Positions 46,187 to 56,936 of a stretch of DNA of 64,000 nt are shown in pieces (position 1 is the first letter of the stretch; every line of letters starts with the position of its first letter). The notes beneath the pieces are model-generated. The model made no database searches. It was not told the origin of the DNA and saw nothing but the letters and a program-made list of their open reading frames with translations. Position numbers and translations under genes: made by a program. The stretch is from Oncomelania hupensis (lineage: Eukaryota; Mollusca; Gastropoda; Littorinimorpha; Pomatiopsidae). The stretch covers positions 13,234,887-13,298,886 of the forward strand of contig CM072522.1 of the NCBI GenBank assembly GCA_036898135.1. Reading direction: 5' to 3'.

Positions 46187-46540
46187 AAGTGAGCCACGCG
46201 TTTTGAAGAAATGCGTGTTTGATGTCAGGTAGGGGTAGGGTAGGGTCTATTTTATTCACCAAAAAACGAAAATCCTTAACGAGCAATTTTTTTAACGGGT
46301 TCTGTCTCTTACCGGCTTTGGTAGATGCTATTTTTAGCTCCAAAAATGTTGGCTATAGCCGTTGCTATTAATAGGCACCAAAACTACAGACTGTTTCCGT
46401 TTTTAAAACTATATTCTTTTGAAAAAGCTTTATTATTATTTTTTGTTCTTGTTGTTGTAATCTTTTTTTTTCAGTGGGGCAACACTCACTGTGAATGTTA
46501 CAATGATCTATCGTGGAGGCGTGGTCAAAGTGGGTCCTTT

Positions 46541-46803
46541 GCAAATAGCTCAGGGGTAGAGGGTTCGCCTGGCACCCCTGATGATCCAAGTTCCAATCCC
46601 GCGTGGTGGGCAAGAGAAAAACACAAAAAAGTAGCCCTTCTTTTCGCTAGTCCATCTCAGCAGTATGACTGCTCTGTTGGTTCAGTGCTGACTTAGTTTC
46701 CCTACCCCTTTCACCTGTCCTGGCATAAGTCACTGGACCCCCTCTCTCTGCCGTATGGCCAATGGCGGTGTGGACGTTTAGTTCAACCTCAATGTTCGTT
46801 CAA
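46541..46803 (+). mobile_element. SINE-C
   Basis: tRNA-like head with 'tagctcaggggtagagggtt' (box A) and 'ccaagttccaatcccgcg' (box B, mutated). Body with 'agcagtatgactgctctgtt', 'ggttcagtgctgactta', 'tccctacccctttcacctg' and 'gccaatggcggtgtggacg'. Copies also at 62048 and, reversed, 53478-54056. Confidence 0.87.
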
Positions 46804-47014
46804 ATAGAGGTGTAGGAGTCCAACCACTTGCCGTCAACGCGAGTGCTTTCCACACTTAGCAACTGCTCTGTTTGTACCGTGAGCCTGCACTGTAGGGTTA
46901 TCGATGCATCCATTGACAAGGACAGCATTTTCGATCCATGATATATTAACACGGGGGGAAAAATAGCTCGATAGGTGAATGACATTCAGGAGAGCTTTAA
47001 CGATATTGTTGTTT
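46804..47014. other. Unique spacer
   Basis: No repeat match or gene between SINE-C and a SINE-A remnant. Confidence 0.35.
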
Positions 47015-47222
47015 TTGTAGGTCCCCGAGTGGGTTTTTTTCGGGTACTCCGGTTTCTTCCCCTCCCTTTATTATTGGTATTGGATGCAGTCAGTGTAAAA
47101 ATGTCATATCTGTTCCCTTTTCTCGTCCGTCTCCTAATAGCAATCTCTCTGCCTTTTGAACACGTGGTTGACTACAAGGTGTATGTGGGTTACAGACCGC
47201 CGCGCTATCAGCGTGTATTGGC
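47015..47222 (+). mobile_element. SINE-A, diverged
   Basis: 'tcgggtactccggtttcttc', 'ttggatgcagtcagtgtaaa', 'tcctaatagcaatctctctg' and 'cagaccgccgcgctatcagc'. Head and tail are missing. Confidence 0.75.
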
Positions 47223-47235
47223 GTACTAACGTGTC

Positions 47236-47575
<340 letters not shown>

Positions 47576-47955
47576 AAGGACGGTTAAATATTTTTTTTTA
47601 AAAGCATAATAAAAAATAAGTCAGCCCCAGAAACACCAATACACCATAGCCTGCACTGTAAATCCTGTTCCCCACCCACCCCCCTACGCGTTCGCTAAGA
47701 AGGCAGCCCGGGTTTCGCCCTGTATGGGGTGTGGAATAAATAGCTAGCTAACTATCATTTCCATACTATCGTACCATCACGACTCGCTTTCATTACTATT
47801 GTAATACGTGGCTATCGTGGTACAATACGTTGCACGGTACTATATAATGCAGGTTATATAATATTATACCATTATAGAATTAAAAGGTAGGGCGTGTCTT
47901 GGAATCTGTCACGGGGTTCTTTATTCAAAAACCCTTTTAATCAACATAATAATGG
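47576..47955. other. Unique sequence, no feature seen
   Basis: No repeat-family match. Short AT-rich runs. Confidence 0.4.
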
Positions 47956-47959
47956 GAGA

Positions 47960-48520
47960 TGGCCTGTTCAGTGCATTTAAAGAAAGTTGCTCTGTTCAGT
48001 CCATTTAAAGAAGGTTGCCCTGTTCAGTCCATTTAAAGATTGCTTGTTCAGTGCACTTATTGCTTGTTCAGTGCCTTTAAAGTTTGCTCTGTTCAGTACT
48101 TGTTAACTCTGTTGCTCGGTTCAGTACATTTGGAGAAGGTTGCGTGTTCGTTACATCGGAAGAAGGAGACGTGTTCGGTGCATTTAAAGAATATTCCATA
48201 CACTTAAAGAAGGTTGCCTGTTCAGTACATTTAAAGAAGGTTGCTCTGCTCAGTGCATTTAAAGAAGGTTGCTAAAAGGGATGGCATGTTCAGTCTATTT
48301 AAAGAAGGTTGCCGGTTCAATGCCTTTAAAGGTTGCTCTGTTCAGTACGTTTAAAAACGCTTACTCTGTTCAGTATATTTTAAGAATATTGCCTCCTCGT
48401 TACATTTTAAAAAGTTTGCACTGTTCAGTACATTGAAAGAAGGTTGCTCGTTCAGTACATTTTTAAAAAAAAAGGTCTGTTCAGTACATTTTAGAAAGGT
48501 TGCTTGTTCAGTAAATTCAA
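47960..48520. repeat. Minisatellite, ~18 variant units of ~28 bp
   Basis: The core 'gttcagtacatttaaagaag' plus 'gttgctct' recurs about 18 times with substitutions (gtccatt, gtgcctt, gtacgtt) and length changes from about 20 to 45 bp. The 63-codon frame at 48084-48275 is made of this unit. Confidence 0.92.
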
Positions 48521-48795
48521 AAATTGCATCAAATTGTAGCCACCGAAAAAAGATGAAAATGGGTCATCCATCCGACCATCGTGTAACTGCTGGAAACGAC
48601 CGCTAATAAGCTGTTTAAATTCTAGGCGTCTGTTCGAAAAACTAAAACATTGTATATACCACTATACACACTTTTCTCTGCAATGCTATTGTTAGAATCG
48701 ACCTTGATGCTATTTATAGTCACATAAACAGCTGAATTTTATCCAGTGCTGAATTTTATCGAGTGTAGATTGAAATGAGGTTGTTTGTTTTTCCT
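48521..48795. other. Unique spacer, no feature seen
   Basis: 'gctgaattttatc' is repeated at 48731 and 48749. No gene. Confidence 0.4.
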
Positions 48796-48799
48796 CTGT

Positions 48800-48829
48800 G
48801 CGCGCGCGCGCGTGTGTGTGTGTGTGTAG

Positions 48830-48872
<43 letters not shown>

Positions 48873-49015
48873 CTGTTTCTCTTTTGGGGGAGGGGGGGGG
48901 GCGAACAGAACAAACCAAAAACTCACTGTCAATGTGAACAGAAAAGCGTCCGTACTAACGCTAACATGTGTGATCTCGGCGCACTTTAAAAAGAAAGGCT
49001 TACTTTTTAGTACTT
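48800..49015. repeat. (GC/GT)n microsatellite and G-run
   Basis: CG/GT repeat at 48800-48870, G-run at 48886-48901. Confidence 0.92.
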
Positions 49016-49892
49016 GACTACGTGGTCAGGTCAGGGTGACCTGCTCGTTTTAAAAAACCAGCTGGAGATCGTATATTGCTCCCCCCCCTGTCAATGTGTT
49101 TTAACGCCTTCTGGCTGTTACACCCTTCACTTTTCGGAGGTTGCTGCACTGCATGCTTTTCCAGCTGTTGGAAGCCGGAGTGTGCGGTGCGTGTGTGTGT
49201 GTGTGGGTGTGCGTTTGTATGTTTATGAGTGCGCGCGCGCTTGTGTGTTTGTGTAACTCTTAGTCCTCCACCTACTACTACTAATTTATTTGATATGGCG
49301 CAAAAAAAAAAAAAATCAGACCACAATGATTTGCTTTTCAAATGCATTCGTTCCGGACCAGCGGAAATAACACACACTAAAAATAACACACACACAAAAG
49401 TCTATTCCAAAGGAAGCGAAACACACATATTTATACACACACACACGCACGCGCGCCACATACACACAACTACGTGCGCGCACCCATACGCGCACGCGCT
49501 CACACACATACACAAACACACCAACTACACACACACACACACACACACCAACTGCCATTTAAATTGGGGAAAAGTATGAAGGGAGAAGAAAAGGTGGGAT
49601 GGAGGGAGGGAGCAGGAGGTAGGGAGGGTTGGGGGAAAGGGGATGAGGGAGGTGAGTGGGGTGGGTGGGGTGGGGGCTTGTGGCGTTACTCCAAAACCAC
49701 TGGGAGAAGCGGAGGTCGGTTGCAGAGTTTGAGAACGGCCGAAGCGATGGGAGCGAACCAGTAGCCTACTCTATCGAGGCTTTCGCCCTTTGACTCTTTC
49801 TCTCTGTCTCTGTCTGTCTGTCTCTGTCTGCCAGTCTCTTGCCTGTCTGTAAGCTCCTGTTTAGTTAAAAGCACTTTTTAACAAATCATCAA

Positions 49893-49931
<39 letters not shown>

Positions 49932-50095
49932 ACGCGCGCGCGGAAGAGGGGAGGGGGGGGGGGGGTTGGAAGAAACGGGTATCATGGAGGAGGGGGTAGG
50001 AGGTGGAGAAGAAAACGGAGTAGTATGCGTATTTAGGTGCACTAATAATCTTATTTATTTCTTACTATAGTTAAGACATATAAGACAGGGGTGGC
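49016..50095. other. Low-complexity stretches without a gene
   Basis: GT/CA-rich text at 49190-49250 and 49385-49550, G-rich at 49560-49680, TCTG near 49800-49850, (GT)n at 49896-49942, G-run at 49955-49966. No coding evidence. Confidence 0.5.
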
Positions 50096-50097
50096 CT

Positions 50098-50459
50098 CGT
50101 GGCGCAGTGGATAAGTCGCCGGTTTCCTATGCCGAAGGTCGCGGGTTCGTTTCCCGCAAGCGGCGAACGTATGTGACTTAGGTACGAGACTATTAAGGTC
50201 ACCGAGGGTTTTCTCCGGGCACTCCGGTTTCCTCCCTCCATTTAATAATGGTACAGGATGCAGTCAATATAAAAAAATTCAAAAATACAAATTCGATTTT
50301 CTTCCGTCTTCTAATAGCGATCTCCCTGCCTTTACACCACCTGTTTGAGTGATGTATGTGTATTTGGTGTGTGTGAGGGTAAATAAGACAGCTGAGCATG
50401 TATGTTGGTATAGATCGCCGCGCTTTGAGCCTTGGGGAAAGGCGCGTACATAGCATCCT

Positions 50460-50540
<81 letters not shown>
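50098..50540 (+). mobile_element. SINE-A, full length reference copy
   Basis: The head at 50098-50170 has box A-like 'tggcgcagtggataagtcg' and box B-like 'gcgggttcgtttcccgc', a tRNA-type polymerase III promoter. The body follows as 'gagggttttctccgggcac', 'tccggtttcctccctcc', 'ttctaatagcgatctccc', 'caccacctgtttgagtgatg', 'agatcgccgcgctttgagcc' and 'gcgcgtacatagcatcctg', then about 26 TTA units (50461-50540). About 363 bp without tail. Movement would depend on a LINE enzyme. Confidence 0.93.
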
Positions 50541-50541
<1 letters not shown>

Positions 50542-50549
50542 ATGTTAGT

Positions 50550-50898
50550 TTGAAACTATTTTATGTTAATTATTTTGTTATTAATTTTGTCCGCACTGCC
50601 GCATCTAAATATACATCATTTAGAACTCGTCTCCTAAAACACATTAAAAATTCAATACACATTAATTGTTAATGTTGTTGATTGATATTAACAACATTAA
50701 TTGGATTTCCATTGTTTGAAAAGGATTTCTAATGATGACTTTGTTTGTTTGTTATTGTTCCATGATGGGAATGTTATAACCTGGATTTGTATTTAATATC
50801 TGTTGTTAAAGCCCCAAGGGCAAAATGTTAAAAAAAAGCACATCCAGCGCTTATTCTTTTACCCTTGCAAAATAAAATTGTTATCTTATCTTATCTCT
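50550..50898 (+). pseudogene. LINE 3' end (tail of ORF2 and 3' UTR)
   Basis: A short frame with SKYTSFRTRLLKHIKN resembles the extreme end of CR1/L2-like ORF2. The UTR has 'aaagccccaagggcaaaatg' and 'cttgcaaaataaaattg', and the tail is (TTATC)n to 50898, followed by CT. Confidence 0.65.
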
Positions 50899-50908
50899 GT
50901 TTCTCTCG

Positions 50909-50924
<16 letters not shown>

Positions 50925-51002
<78 letters not shown>

Positions 51003-51006
51003 CTCT
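50925..51006. repeat. (CT)n microsatellite
   Basis: About 37 CT units. Confidence 0.96.
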
Positions 51007-51106
51007 CAAGTGTCAACCAAGCTGTGGAGCAAAGACCTGCCCACCACTGCCTCAGATTGCAGTTTTGTTGGAAGCCCGTCATAGCATCGCCCGCCATTCC
51101 ATTCCA

Positions 51107-51110
51107 TTCC

Positions 51111-51184
<74 letters not shown>

Positions 51185-51260
51185 TAACAATACGTGATGC
51201 TATCGCGCGCTTTTTCTTCAATCGAACTCAAAGCGCGGCGATCTCTTCAGATCGCTATTT
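51107..51260 (-). mobile_element. SINE-A 3' end, reverse, with (AAT)n tail
   Basis: The AAT array (51111-51185) is the tail. 'gtgatgctatcgcgcgcttt', 'ctcaaagcgcggcgatct' and 'cttcagatcgctattt' share the internal-deletion junction of the copy at 44944-45240. Confidence 0.8.
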
Positions 51261-51337
51261 CACTCCATTGTCCACACAGCGTAGCGGAGACTGCCGAAGC
51301 TAGCAGTTAACCCTCTCCGTGCTAACTTTGTATGAAT

Positions 51338-51542
51338 CTTTTATTAGGGATCTTCCTGCCTATACACCACATGTTTGAGTGATAGATATATGTGTTTGTT
51401 GTGTGTCAGAGTCGGTAAAACATGTGAGCGTGCATGTTGGTACAGATCGCCGCGATTTGAGCCCGATTAGTGATTTGGGAAAAGCGCGTATATTGCATCC
51501 ATTGTTGTTGTTGTTGTTGTTACTATTATTATTATTATTATT
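51338..51542 (+). mobile_element. SINE-A, 5'-truncated
   Basis: Body from 'attagggatcttcctgcc' to 'gcgcgtatattgcatcc', with tail of TTG then TTA units (51504-51542). Confidence 0.85.
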
Positions 51543-51798
51543 GTAGCGGAAAGGGAGGCGACTGGTTGAGGCTTGGGAGAGAAGTTGTCTACCTTGAATT
51601 TCTTGTTTAGACTAGCCTTGGGTGGCTCCTGCTGTGCAGAATCCTTTGGGGGATGCTATTGGGTTATGCAGGACAAGGCGACACAACATTTTGTTCTCCC
51701 CGTCTGACCATTCGCCTTCTGCTTTTGGTGGTGAGCGGGAATACGTTGTTGTTGTTTGTAGATTATAGTCACACGACACTTTCGCATATAGGTGACTA
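51543..51798. other. Sequence possibly part of the SINE-D body
   Basis: No independent match in the window. It lies 3' of SINE-D on the minus strand and could be its body or unique DNA. Confidence 0.3.
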
Positions 51799-51948
51799 CT
51801 GGACCGATTTATACTGACACCAGCGGGCCAGTTGTTGGTAAAGGGGAAAATAATATGATCACACGTTGACCAATCCGGGATTCGAACCAGCAACCTTTCG
51901 GTTACTAGCAAGACGCTCTTACCAACTGAGCTACCCGGCCCCTCGCGG
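51799..51948 (-). mobile_element. SINE-D with tRNA-Thr-like head
   Basis: On the minus strand: 'ccgggtagctcagttggtaa' (box A), a 'ctagtaa' anticodon-loop-like segment as in tRNA-Thr(AGT), and 'gctggttcgaatcccgg' (box B). Then 'gtgtgatcatattatttt' and 'ggcccgctggtgtcagtata'. A partial copy lies at 53577-53663. Confidence 0.82.
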
Positions 51949-52189
51949 GAATACATTGTCGGCAGGCATTTTATGCAGGTCGGTGGCAGCGACTTTGCAG
52001 CGGAGCGTCGTGGTACTAGTAGCCGGCAACCCGGTACTACCAAACCCGCATCACCGCCTCGCAGTGCAAATATGTGTATGTCCCTCTTTTGATGGACAAA
52101 ATGAAAATAACAGCTCGGGTTGGACTGTGTTCTCAAGGTGGTGGTCGAGAGACGGGAGTCAAATACTCCGTTCGGCCACATTATGTTGT

Positions 52190-52249
52190 TGTTATTATTA
52201 TTATTTTTATTATTAGTATTATTAGTATTATTATTATTATTATTATTAT

Positions 52250-52311
<62 letters not shown>

Positions 52312-52312
52312 T
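52190..52312. repeat. (TTA)n-(GTA)n microsatellite
   Basis: TTA/TAG variants at 52190-52250, then about 20 GTA units. Confidence 0.95.
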
Positions 52313-52319
52313 GAATCTC

Positions 52320-53120
52320 TGCAACTACTCTTGTCTTGAAACAGAAGGGGAAAGTTACCTGTATTATTATAGATGTCTTACCTCGTTACGTCCCCGCAAG
52401 CATAGCGATCGAGTAGGCCTGCTTGAGACTTGGGGAGAGAGAGAGGGAGAGGGAGATGGAGAGAGGGAGGGAGAAAGATTGGGAAGAAAGGAAAAAGCTT
52501 CGAAAAGTCTCAGCCAACGAAGTGCGAGGTGCTGGGTGAAGGGAGACAAATGCAGGTTGAGAGTGGAAAGGAGGAGGGGGATGGATGTGGGGAGGGGTGC
52601 TATCCTGTTACGGAAGTCCAAAATAGCTCTCGATTTGTTCACAGATTTCTTTCCCCTACTCCCCTCTCCGGCCGTTATCTTTGAGTGATGCAACATGGCC
52701 CCTAGGTTACTGAACTGTGAAGTGGGAAATGGATAAGCGTTTGTTTGGCGAAAACTTCAAGTTTTTCCACCGTGAAAAAAAATTCAAATTTTCCACCGTG
52801 AAAATTAAAATAACACCAAATTGGCGGTTTGGTGCCTTAAGGAAAATTCAGAATAAATTTCGCACACCAAACTTCAACTTTAAACTTATTTCATAGAACT
52901 TGCGCCCTATGTTTTATTTTACATTATTTTTATTTATTTATTTATTTATTTATTTATTATGTTACGTTATTTTATTTATTAATGTATTTATTGTATTGTT
53001 ATTATATTTTATTTAGTGTATTGCATTGCATCGTATTTGTATTTTTTAAATTTTATTTCTTTATTGCTTGTTTGGGGAAGAGGATAGAGAAGAAGATTGG
53101 GAGGGGGGGGGAGGTAGGGA
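52320..53120. other. Mostly unique sequence, no gene seen
   Basis: GA-rich stretch at 52432-52475, duplicated 'ttttccaccgtgaaaa' at 52764 and 52791, (TTTA)n at 52930-52960. A frame of about 200 codons starting at 52074 runs through the microsatellite and has no domain. Confidence 0.45.
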
Positions 53121-53124
53121 AGGC

Positions 53125-53475
53125 ATAGCAGAATGACTCAAGTGGTAAACGGTGTTGTGTAGAGAACCTTCAGGGTTCGGATCTCGAGGGGGAAGCGTGA
53201 TAAACTAATACGGTAGGAGCTCTGTTCGACCATTAGTTGACTGTTGGGTCAGTCCTCCAGTGTAAAGGTGAAGTGATGAAGAGCCGTAGGAAAAGAAACT
53301 TAATGACTTAAGTGTTCCTAATGAAGATTTCACTTGGACGTTGACGACGGTATCACGCTTACTATCACCGTATGACATTGCCTTATACTTTCAAGATAAG
53401 GTGGAAGTCTTTGTGGAATACGATTCCCTTCACTCGGTATCGCAGGACCACTGTTGATGGAGGGCAAAGTGTGTG
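53125..53475 (+). other. Possible further tRNA-headed SINE
   Basis: 'gactcaagtggtaaacggtg' and 'ttcagggttcggatctcgag' have box A- and box B-like spacing. No second copy in the window to define its limits. Confidence 0.3.
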
Positions 53476-53576
53476 GAACATTGAGGTTTAACGTCTACAC
53501 CCACCATTGGCGATATGGCAGACGGGGATAACCATCCCAGGGAAAGAGGGGTAGGGACCTGAATAATGAATAATAT

Positions 53577-53663
53577 AATGATTTATACTGACACCAGCGG
53601 GCCAGTTGTTGGTAAAGGGGAAAATAATATGATCACACGTTGACCAATCCGGGTTTCGAGGAG
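53577..53663 (-). mobile_element. SINE-D fragment
   Basis: 'tatactgacaccagcgggcc' through 'gttgaccaatccgggtttcg' matches 51806-51890. It is cut inside box B, next to an unrelated LINE end. Confidence 0.82.
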
Positions 53664-53917
53664 GACTTTGTGTGTTAAATGTGTACGCATGGGTATGTGG
53701 CTGGTTATCTGTTTATGCATGTGTGTTAGTGTTCATACATTTGTATTTTGGTATGGAAGTTGTTTTTGATAGTATATCAAATGTATCAATATTGTATGTC
53801 CATGTTTGTAATAATTTTGATGTTGTTATCTCCTTCCTTATTGCACTGCTAAACAAATATCCATGCCTTGTGTTTGGACAATAAAGAATCTTGAATCTTG
53901 AATCTTGAATCTTGAAT
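53664..53917 (+). mobile_element. LINE 3' end with (TTGAATC)n tail
   Basis: A T-rich UTR ends in 'gtttggacaataaagaatc' and four 'ttgaatc' units, the layout of several non-LTR families. The coding part is absent. Confidence 0.7.
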
Positions 53918-54139
53918 CAACACTGAACCACCAGAGCAATCATACTGCTAAAATGGACAGTGAAAAATTGCCACATTTTATATCGCCCACCACGGGATTC
54001 GAACCTGGGTCCTCGGTGTGCCAGGCGAATGCTCTACCACTTAAAGTGTGCGACAGCTGTTTCGACCTTTTGGAGGTCACCGCCAAACACACGCTATTGG
54101 TCACTCTGTGGAAGTGTGTGTGTGTATGGCTCGAGTCCA

Positions 54140-54140
54140 C

Positions 54141-54176
<36 letters not shown>

Positions 54177-54250
54177 CCTCCCTCTCTCTCTCTCTCTCTC
54201 TTTCTTTCTCTCTCCCTCCCTCCCTCCCCCCCTCTCTCTCTCTCTCTGTG
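54140..54250. repeat. (CT)n with CCCT variants
   Basis: CT and CCCT blocks. Confidence 0.95.
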
Positions 54251-54335
54251 TTCATAGATTTTAAAAAAATGCAATAATTTAAAAAATAACTAAATAATGA
54301 AATCACCTTATACAGAAGTTTCTTTTCTTGGTTTT

Positions 54336-54492
54336 TACTTTTAGTAATACATTCTTTTAGTGTGTATCCATTGATTGTTGTCGTGCACGCACAAATATAT
54401 GTGTATATATGCTTCTTTTTTTTTTTACATTTAGTAATACATTCTTTTAGTGTGTATCCATTGACTGTTGTCATGCATGCACATACATGATG
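54336..54492. repeat. Tandem duplication of ~88 bp
   Basis: 'tttagtaatacattctttta' + 'gtgtgtatccattga' + 'tgttgtc' + 'tgcacgcac/tgcatgcac' occurs at about 54341 and 54429. Confidence 0.88.
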
Positions 54493-54591
54493 TTTTTTTT
54501 TTTGGGTTCCTAGCATATTTGGTGTCTTAACAGTGAAAGATCACTAGGCGGCGACAAATGAACAGTGTTTAATGTAATTGATTTGAACGTA

Positions 54592-54900
54592 CGATACAAT
54601 ACAATACAATACATTACAATACAACTTTATTTCCCTTTGTAGGCAACATTTTCTTGAATACCAGTAATTTAGGGAAGTCGTCAATGAAATGTGTGGGAAC
54701 AGATTGGTGTATACTGTGTGCGTATTTGTAAACTTTCTTTAAGGCCCGCCACTCTGTTACCCCTTAACATATGTCATTTGTTATTGTTATCTTTTTATTT
54801 TTTTATATAATTATAAAGTTGCTTTTTTTAATTTGTTATATACATTAAGTCTAACTTCTTCAGAAGTTAATTTCGATGTAAGCAATTGTTGTTTTTTTTC
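54592..54900 (-). mobile_element. Possible LINE 3' end, reverse
   Basis: 'acaatacaatacaatac' followed by 'aactttatttccctttgt' reads on the minus strand as an aataaagtt UTR with a TTGTA-type tail. Coding region not found. Confidence 0.4.
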
Positions 54901-54905
54901 TGTAA

Positions 54906-55197
54906 AAGGTAAGGTAAAGGTAGTCCCTTAGCCTTGTGGCCGTAGGGAAGCGTGATGCTGGAGATCACACTTATCTTGGGCCAGCGTAATGAGGGTGATG
55001 CCCATCTCTCTCCCTCGCTGCTTTACCTTCCCCACCCTTAAGAGAGTAGGTACTCAGTCACAGTTGAGTCAACTGGGGGCGTTGCTATTTGTCGCTTCAC
55101 GTTTTTGCGGTCACCCATCCAAGTGCTAACCGCACTGGACGGTGCTTAACTTGCGACACAGTAGCGAGTGCTCCAACCACTGCGCTATCCGACACGC
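54906..55197 (-). mobile_element. SINE-E, reverse
   Basis: Head at 55107-55197: reversed 5S-like segment ('gcggtcacccatccaagtgc', 'aaccgcactggacggtgctt') then reversed tRNA-like start ('ccaaccactgcgctatccga'). The body and CTTTAC tail match 32112-32412 throughout. Confidence 0.82.
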
Positions 55198-55242
55198 CAA
55201 CGAGCCTAAAACCTTTGGGTAGGCACGAAAACAATGTCCAGT

Positions 55243-55295
<53 letters not shown>

Positions 55296-55360
55296 TGTAG
55301 TAATAGTAGTAGTATGTAGTAGTAGTAGTAATAGTAGTAGCAGTAGTAGTAGTAGTTATG
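55243..55360. repeat. (GTA)n microsatellite
   Basis: GTA units with ATGTAG breaks. It lies close to the 5' end of SINE-E on the minus strand. Confidence 0.95.
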
Positions 55361-55419
55361 TCACACGGAGCATTTACAATGGGAGCATCATATGCATATG
55401 TGAAGTATTTACGATTAAA

Positions 55420-55468
55420 CACACACACTCACAAGCACACACAACACACACACACACACACCAACACC

Positions 55469-55538
<70 letters not shown>

Positions 55539-55720
55539 TGTATTTCTCAACACACAAAACGAACAGTAACAGTGTAGTTGTAAAACACTAACACAATCGC
55601 GCTCAACACCTCTGCAATTGCACCGAGATTAATATTTATTTTTAAAATATGTAATTTTTTAAAAAGCACACACACACACACACGTACACAAACACACACA
55701 CACAAACACACGCACACACA
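55420..55720. repeat. (CA)n microsatellites
   Basis: CA at 55422-55536 and 55666-55720 with unique spacer between. Confidence 0.95.
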
Positions 55721-55794
55721 CAGAATACAAATTGGCTCTATATTTGACCCATATTATGCATCGATATTGGGTTTTTTGATCATATGAGCATCAA

Positions 55795-56015
55795 AGGTCA
55801 TTTGAATGTCATCCAGAGGTTGAGGTAAATTGAAGGTCAAGGTCACTCAAAGGTCGGGGTCATTAAAGGTCAAGGTCACCCAAAATCGCTGGGATTTTGT
55901 GGGGCATAATAGTATGAATACAACTTTTGCTGTATATAACTTGATCGTACATGCGTGTCCGTGGCAGCCGGAGGTCAAGGTCATCTCAAGGTCAAGATCA
56001 TCGGAAGATCAAAGT
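55795..56015. repeat. AGGTCA-rich cluster
   Basis: About ten AGGTCA or near-AGGTCA hexamers, several as 'aggtcaaggtca', in the + direction (about 55793-55880 and 55972-56015). It may be an expanded part of the W family, whose reverse reads gaccttgacct. Confidence 0.6.
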
Positions 56016-56936
56016 CAGTATTATTTTGTATTATAATGGCACCGTTTCTTTTGATTTTTGTCTGGGCACTCATTTTTATGTAGACTGTTGCAAATCCCAT
56101 GAAGAGCATGTGAGTCATATGGGCTAAACTGTGTCCTTCTCGGTGTGTTTTTTTTAAAACTTATGGGATGCGGCTTATATACCGATGCGCCCAATAGCCC
56201 GAATGTTACGGTACTTTGAAATATTCGAGAATCTGAAGGAGGCAGTTGTGGGTCTGTCTGTCGGTCTGCCTGTCGGGCAGTTGCACGCTGTATCTCAAGA
56301 GCCACTGACACGATTTTGACTAAACTTCATAGACACATTACCTAGTCTCCCGTATCAACATATTTGCCCCACCGAAAAGGTCAAGGTGCAGTGGAGTGAC
56401 GTTGTTGCTAAACTCGTTTTTTTGGCTCCGTATATCCCAAATAACGACTGAACCGATTATTATTTTTAATTTTTAATATTATTTTGGTATAGAGGTATTC
56501 AACTCATGGCCAAGTCATTCTATGGGAGTCCATTCCATCGACCGAAGGTTACCGGTTGGTTCAAAACGCATTTTTAGCCTTGTCTCAAGAGTAACGGCAC
56601 AGAATTTGATTATATTTACTATGCGTGTGCCTTTGCTGACTGCTGAGCATTTCATGTCGTTAATGATTTGCACTTTGTCCAAAGGCCAAGATCGATGTGT
56701 TTATTTTCTCAACACTATTTTGCGCCGTGTGTCAAATTGGCGGAAGCGATTTGAATCATTGATGGCTTACATATAGTTCAGATCGAGACCTATCATTCCA
56801 TGTGTTGCTTTTTCCTTCGTTAATATAAAGCCGAGTTGCCACACCGTCGTTGAAATGAACACTCGTGAGAATGCGGAATTTCATATTTAAGCGAATTTCT
56901 AAAAAGGCATTTATATGACTTGCCATCTTGGTTTTC
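56016..56936 (+). repeat. W-family long copy
   Basis: 'gtctgtctgtcggtctgcct', 'ctcaagagccactgacacga', 'gactaaacttcatagacac' and the terminal 'tatgacttgccatcttggtt' align with 9785-10232. The 84-codon frame at 56522 has no known domain. Confidence 0.5.

Larger units (their letters stand above)
45241..46540 (+). mobile_element. Y element copy 2, split by a Tx1-like LINE
   Basis: Left part 45241-45327 ('aattcggaggc', 'aaaacgggttacccc', 'attgttgttatatta'). Right part 46187-46540 ('ttaacgagcaattttttt', 'ttctgtctcttaccgg', 'cagtggggcaacactcac', 'gcgtggtcaaagtgggtcc'). The left TTAA is lost at a junction with SINE-A, and the right end meets SINE-C. Confidence 0.55.
53478..54056 (-). mobile_element. 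SINE-C, reverse, split by later insertions
   Basis: The head and first body part lie at 53918-54056 ('gggattcgaacctgggtcc' is box B reversed). The 3' part is at 53478-53564 ('aacgtctacacccaccattg', 'ggggataaccatcccaggg'). Joining the two restores the family order at 'cagtgttg' + 'attcaggtccc'. Confidence 0.88.

Noticed and set aside
50098..50170. A functional tRNA gene
   Set aside because: Box A and B are present, but the acceptor stem does not close and the sequence continues into a repeated SINE body. The same holds at 12943, 32840, 46541, 51880, 54010 and 62050.
51612..52181. A 189-residue minus-strand frame
   Set aside because: It runs through the SINE-D head and unique flank, with no family match and low-complexity parts.
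52074..52688. A 204-residue + strand frame
   Set aside because: It crosses TTA/GTA microsatellites (Ile- and Ser-runs) and GA-rich text. No domain.
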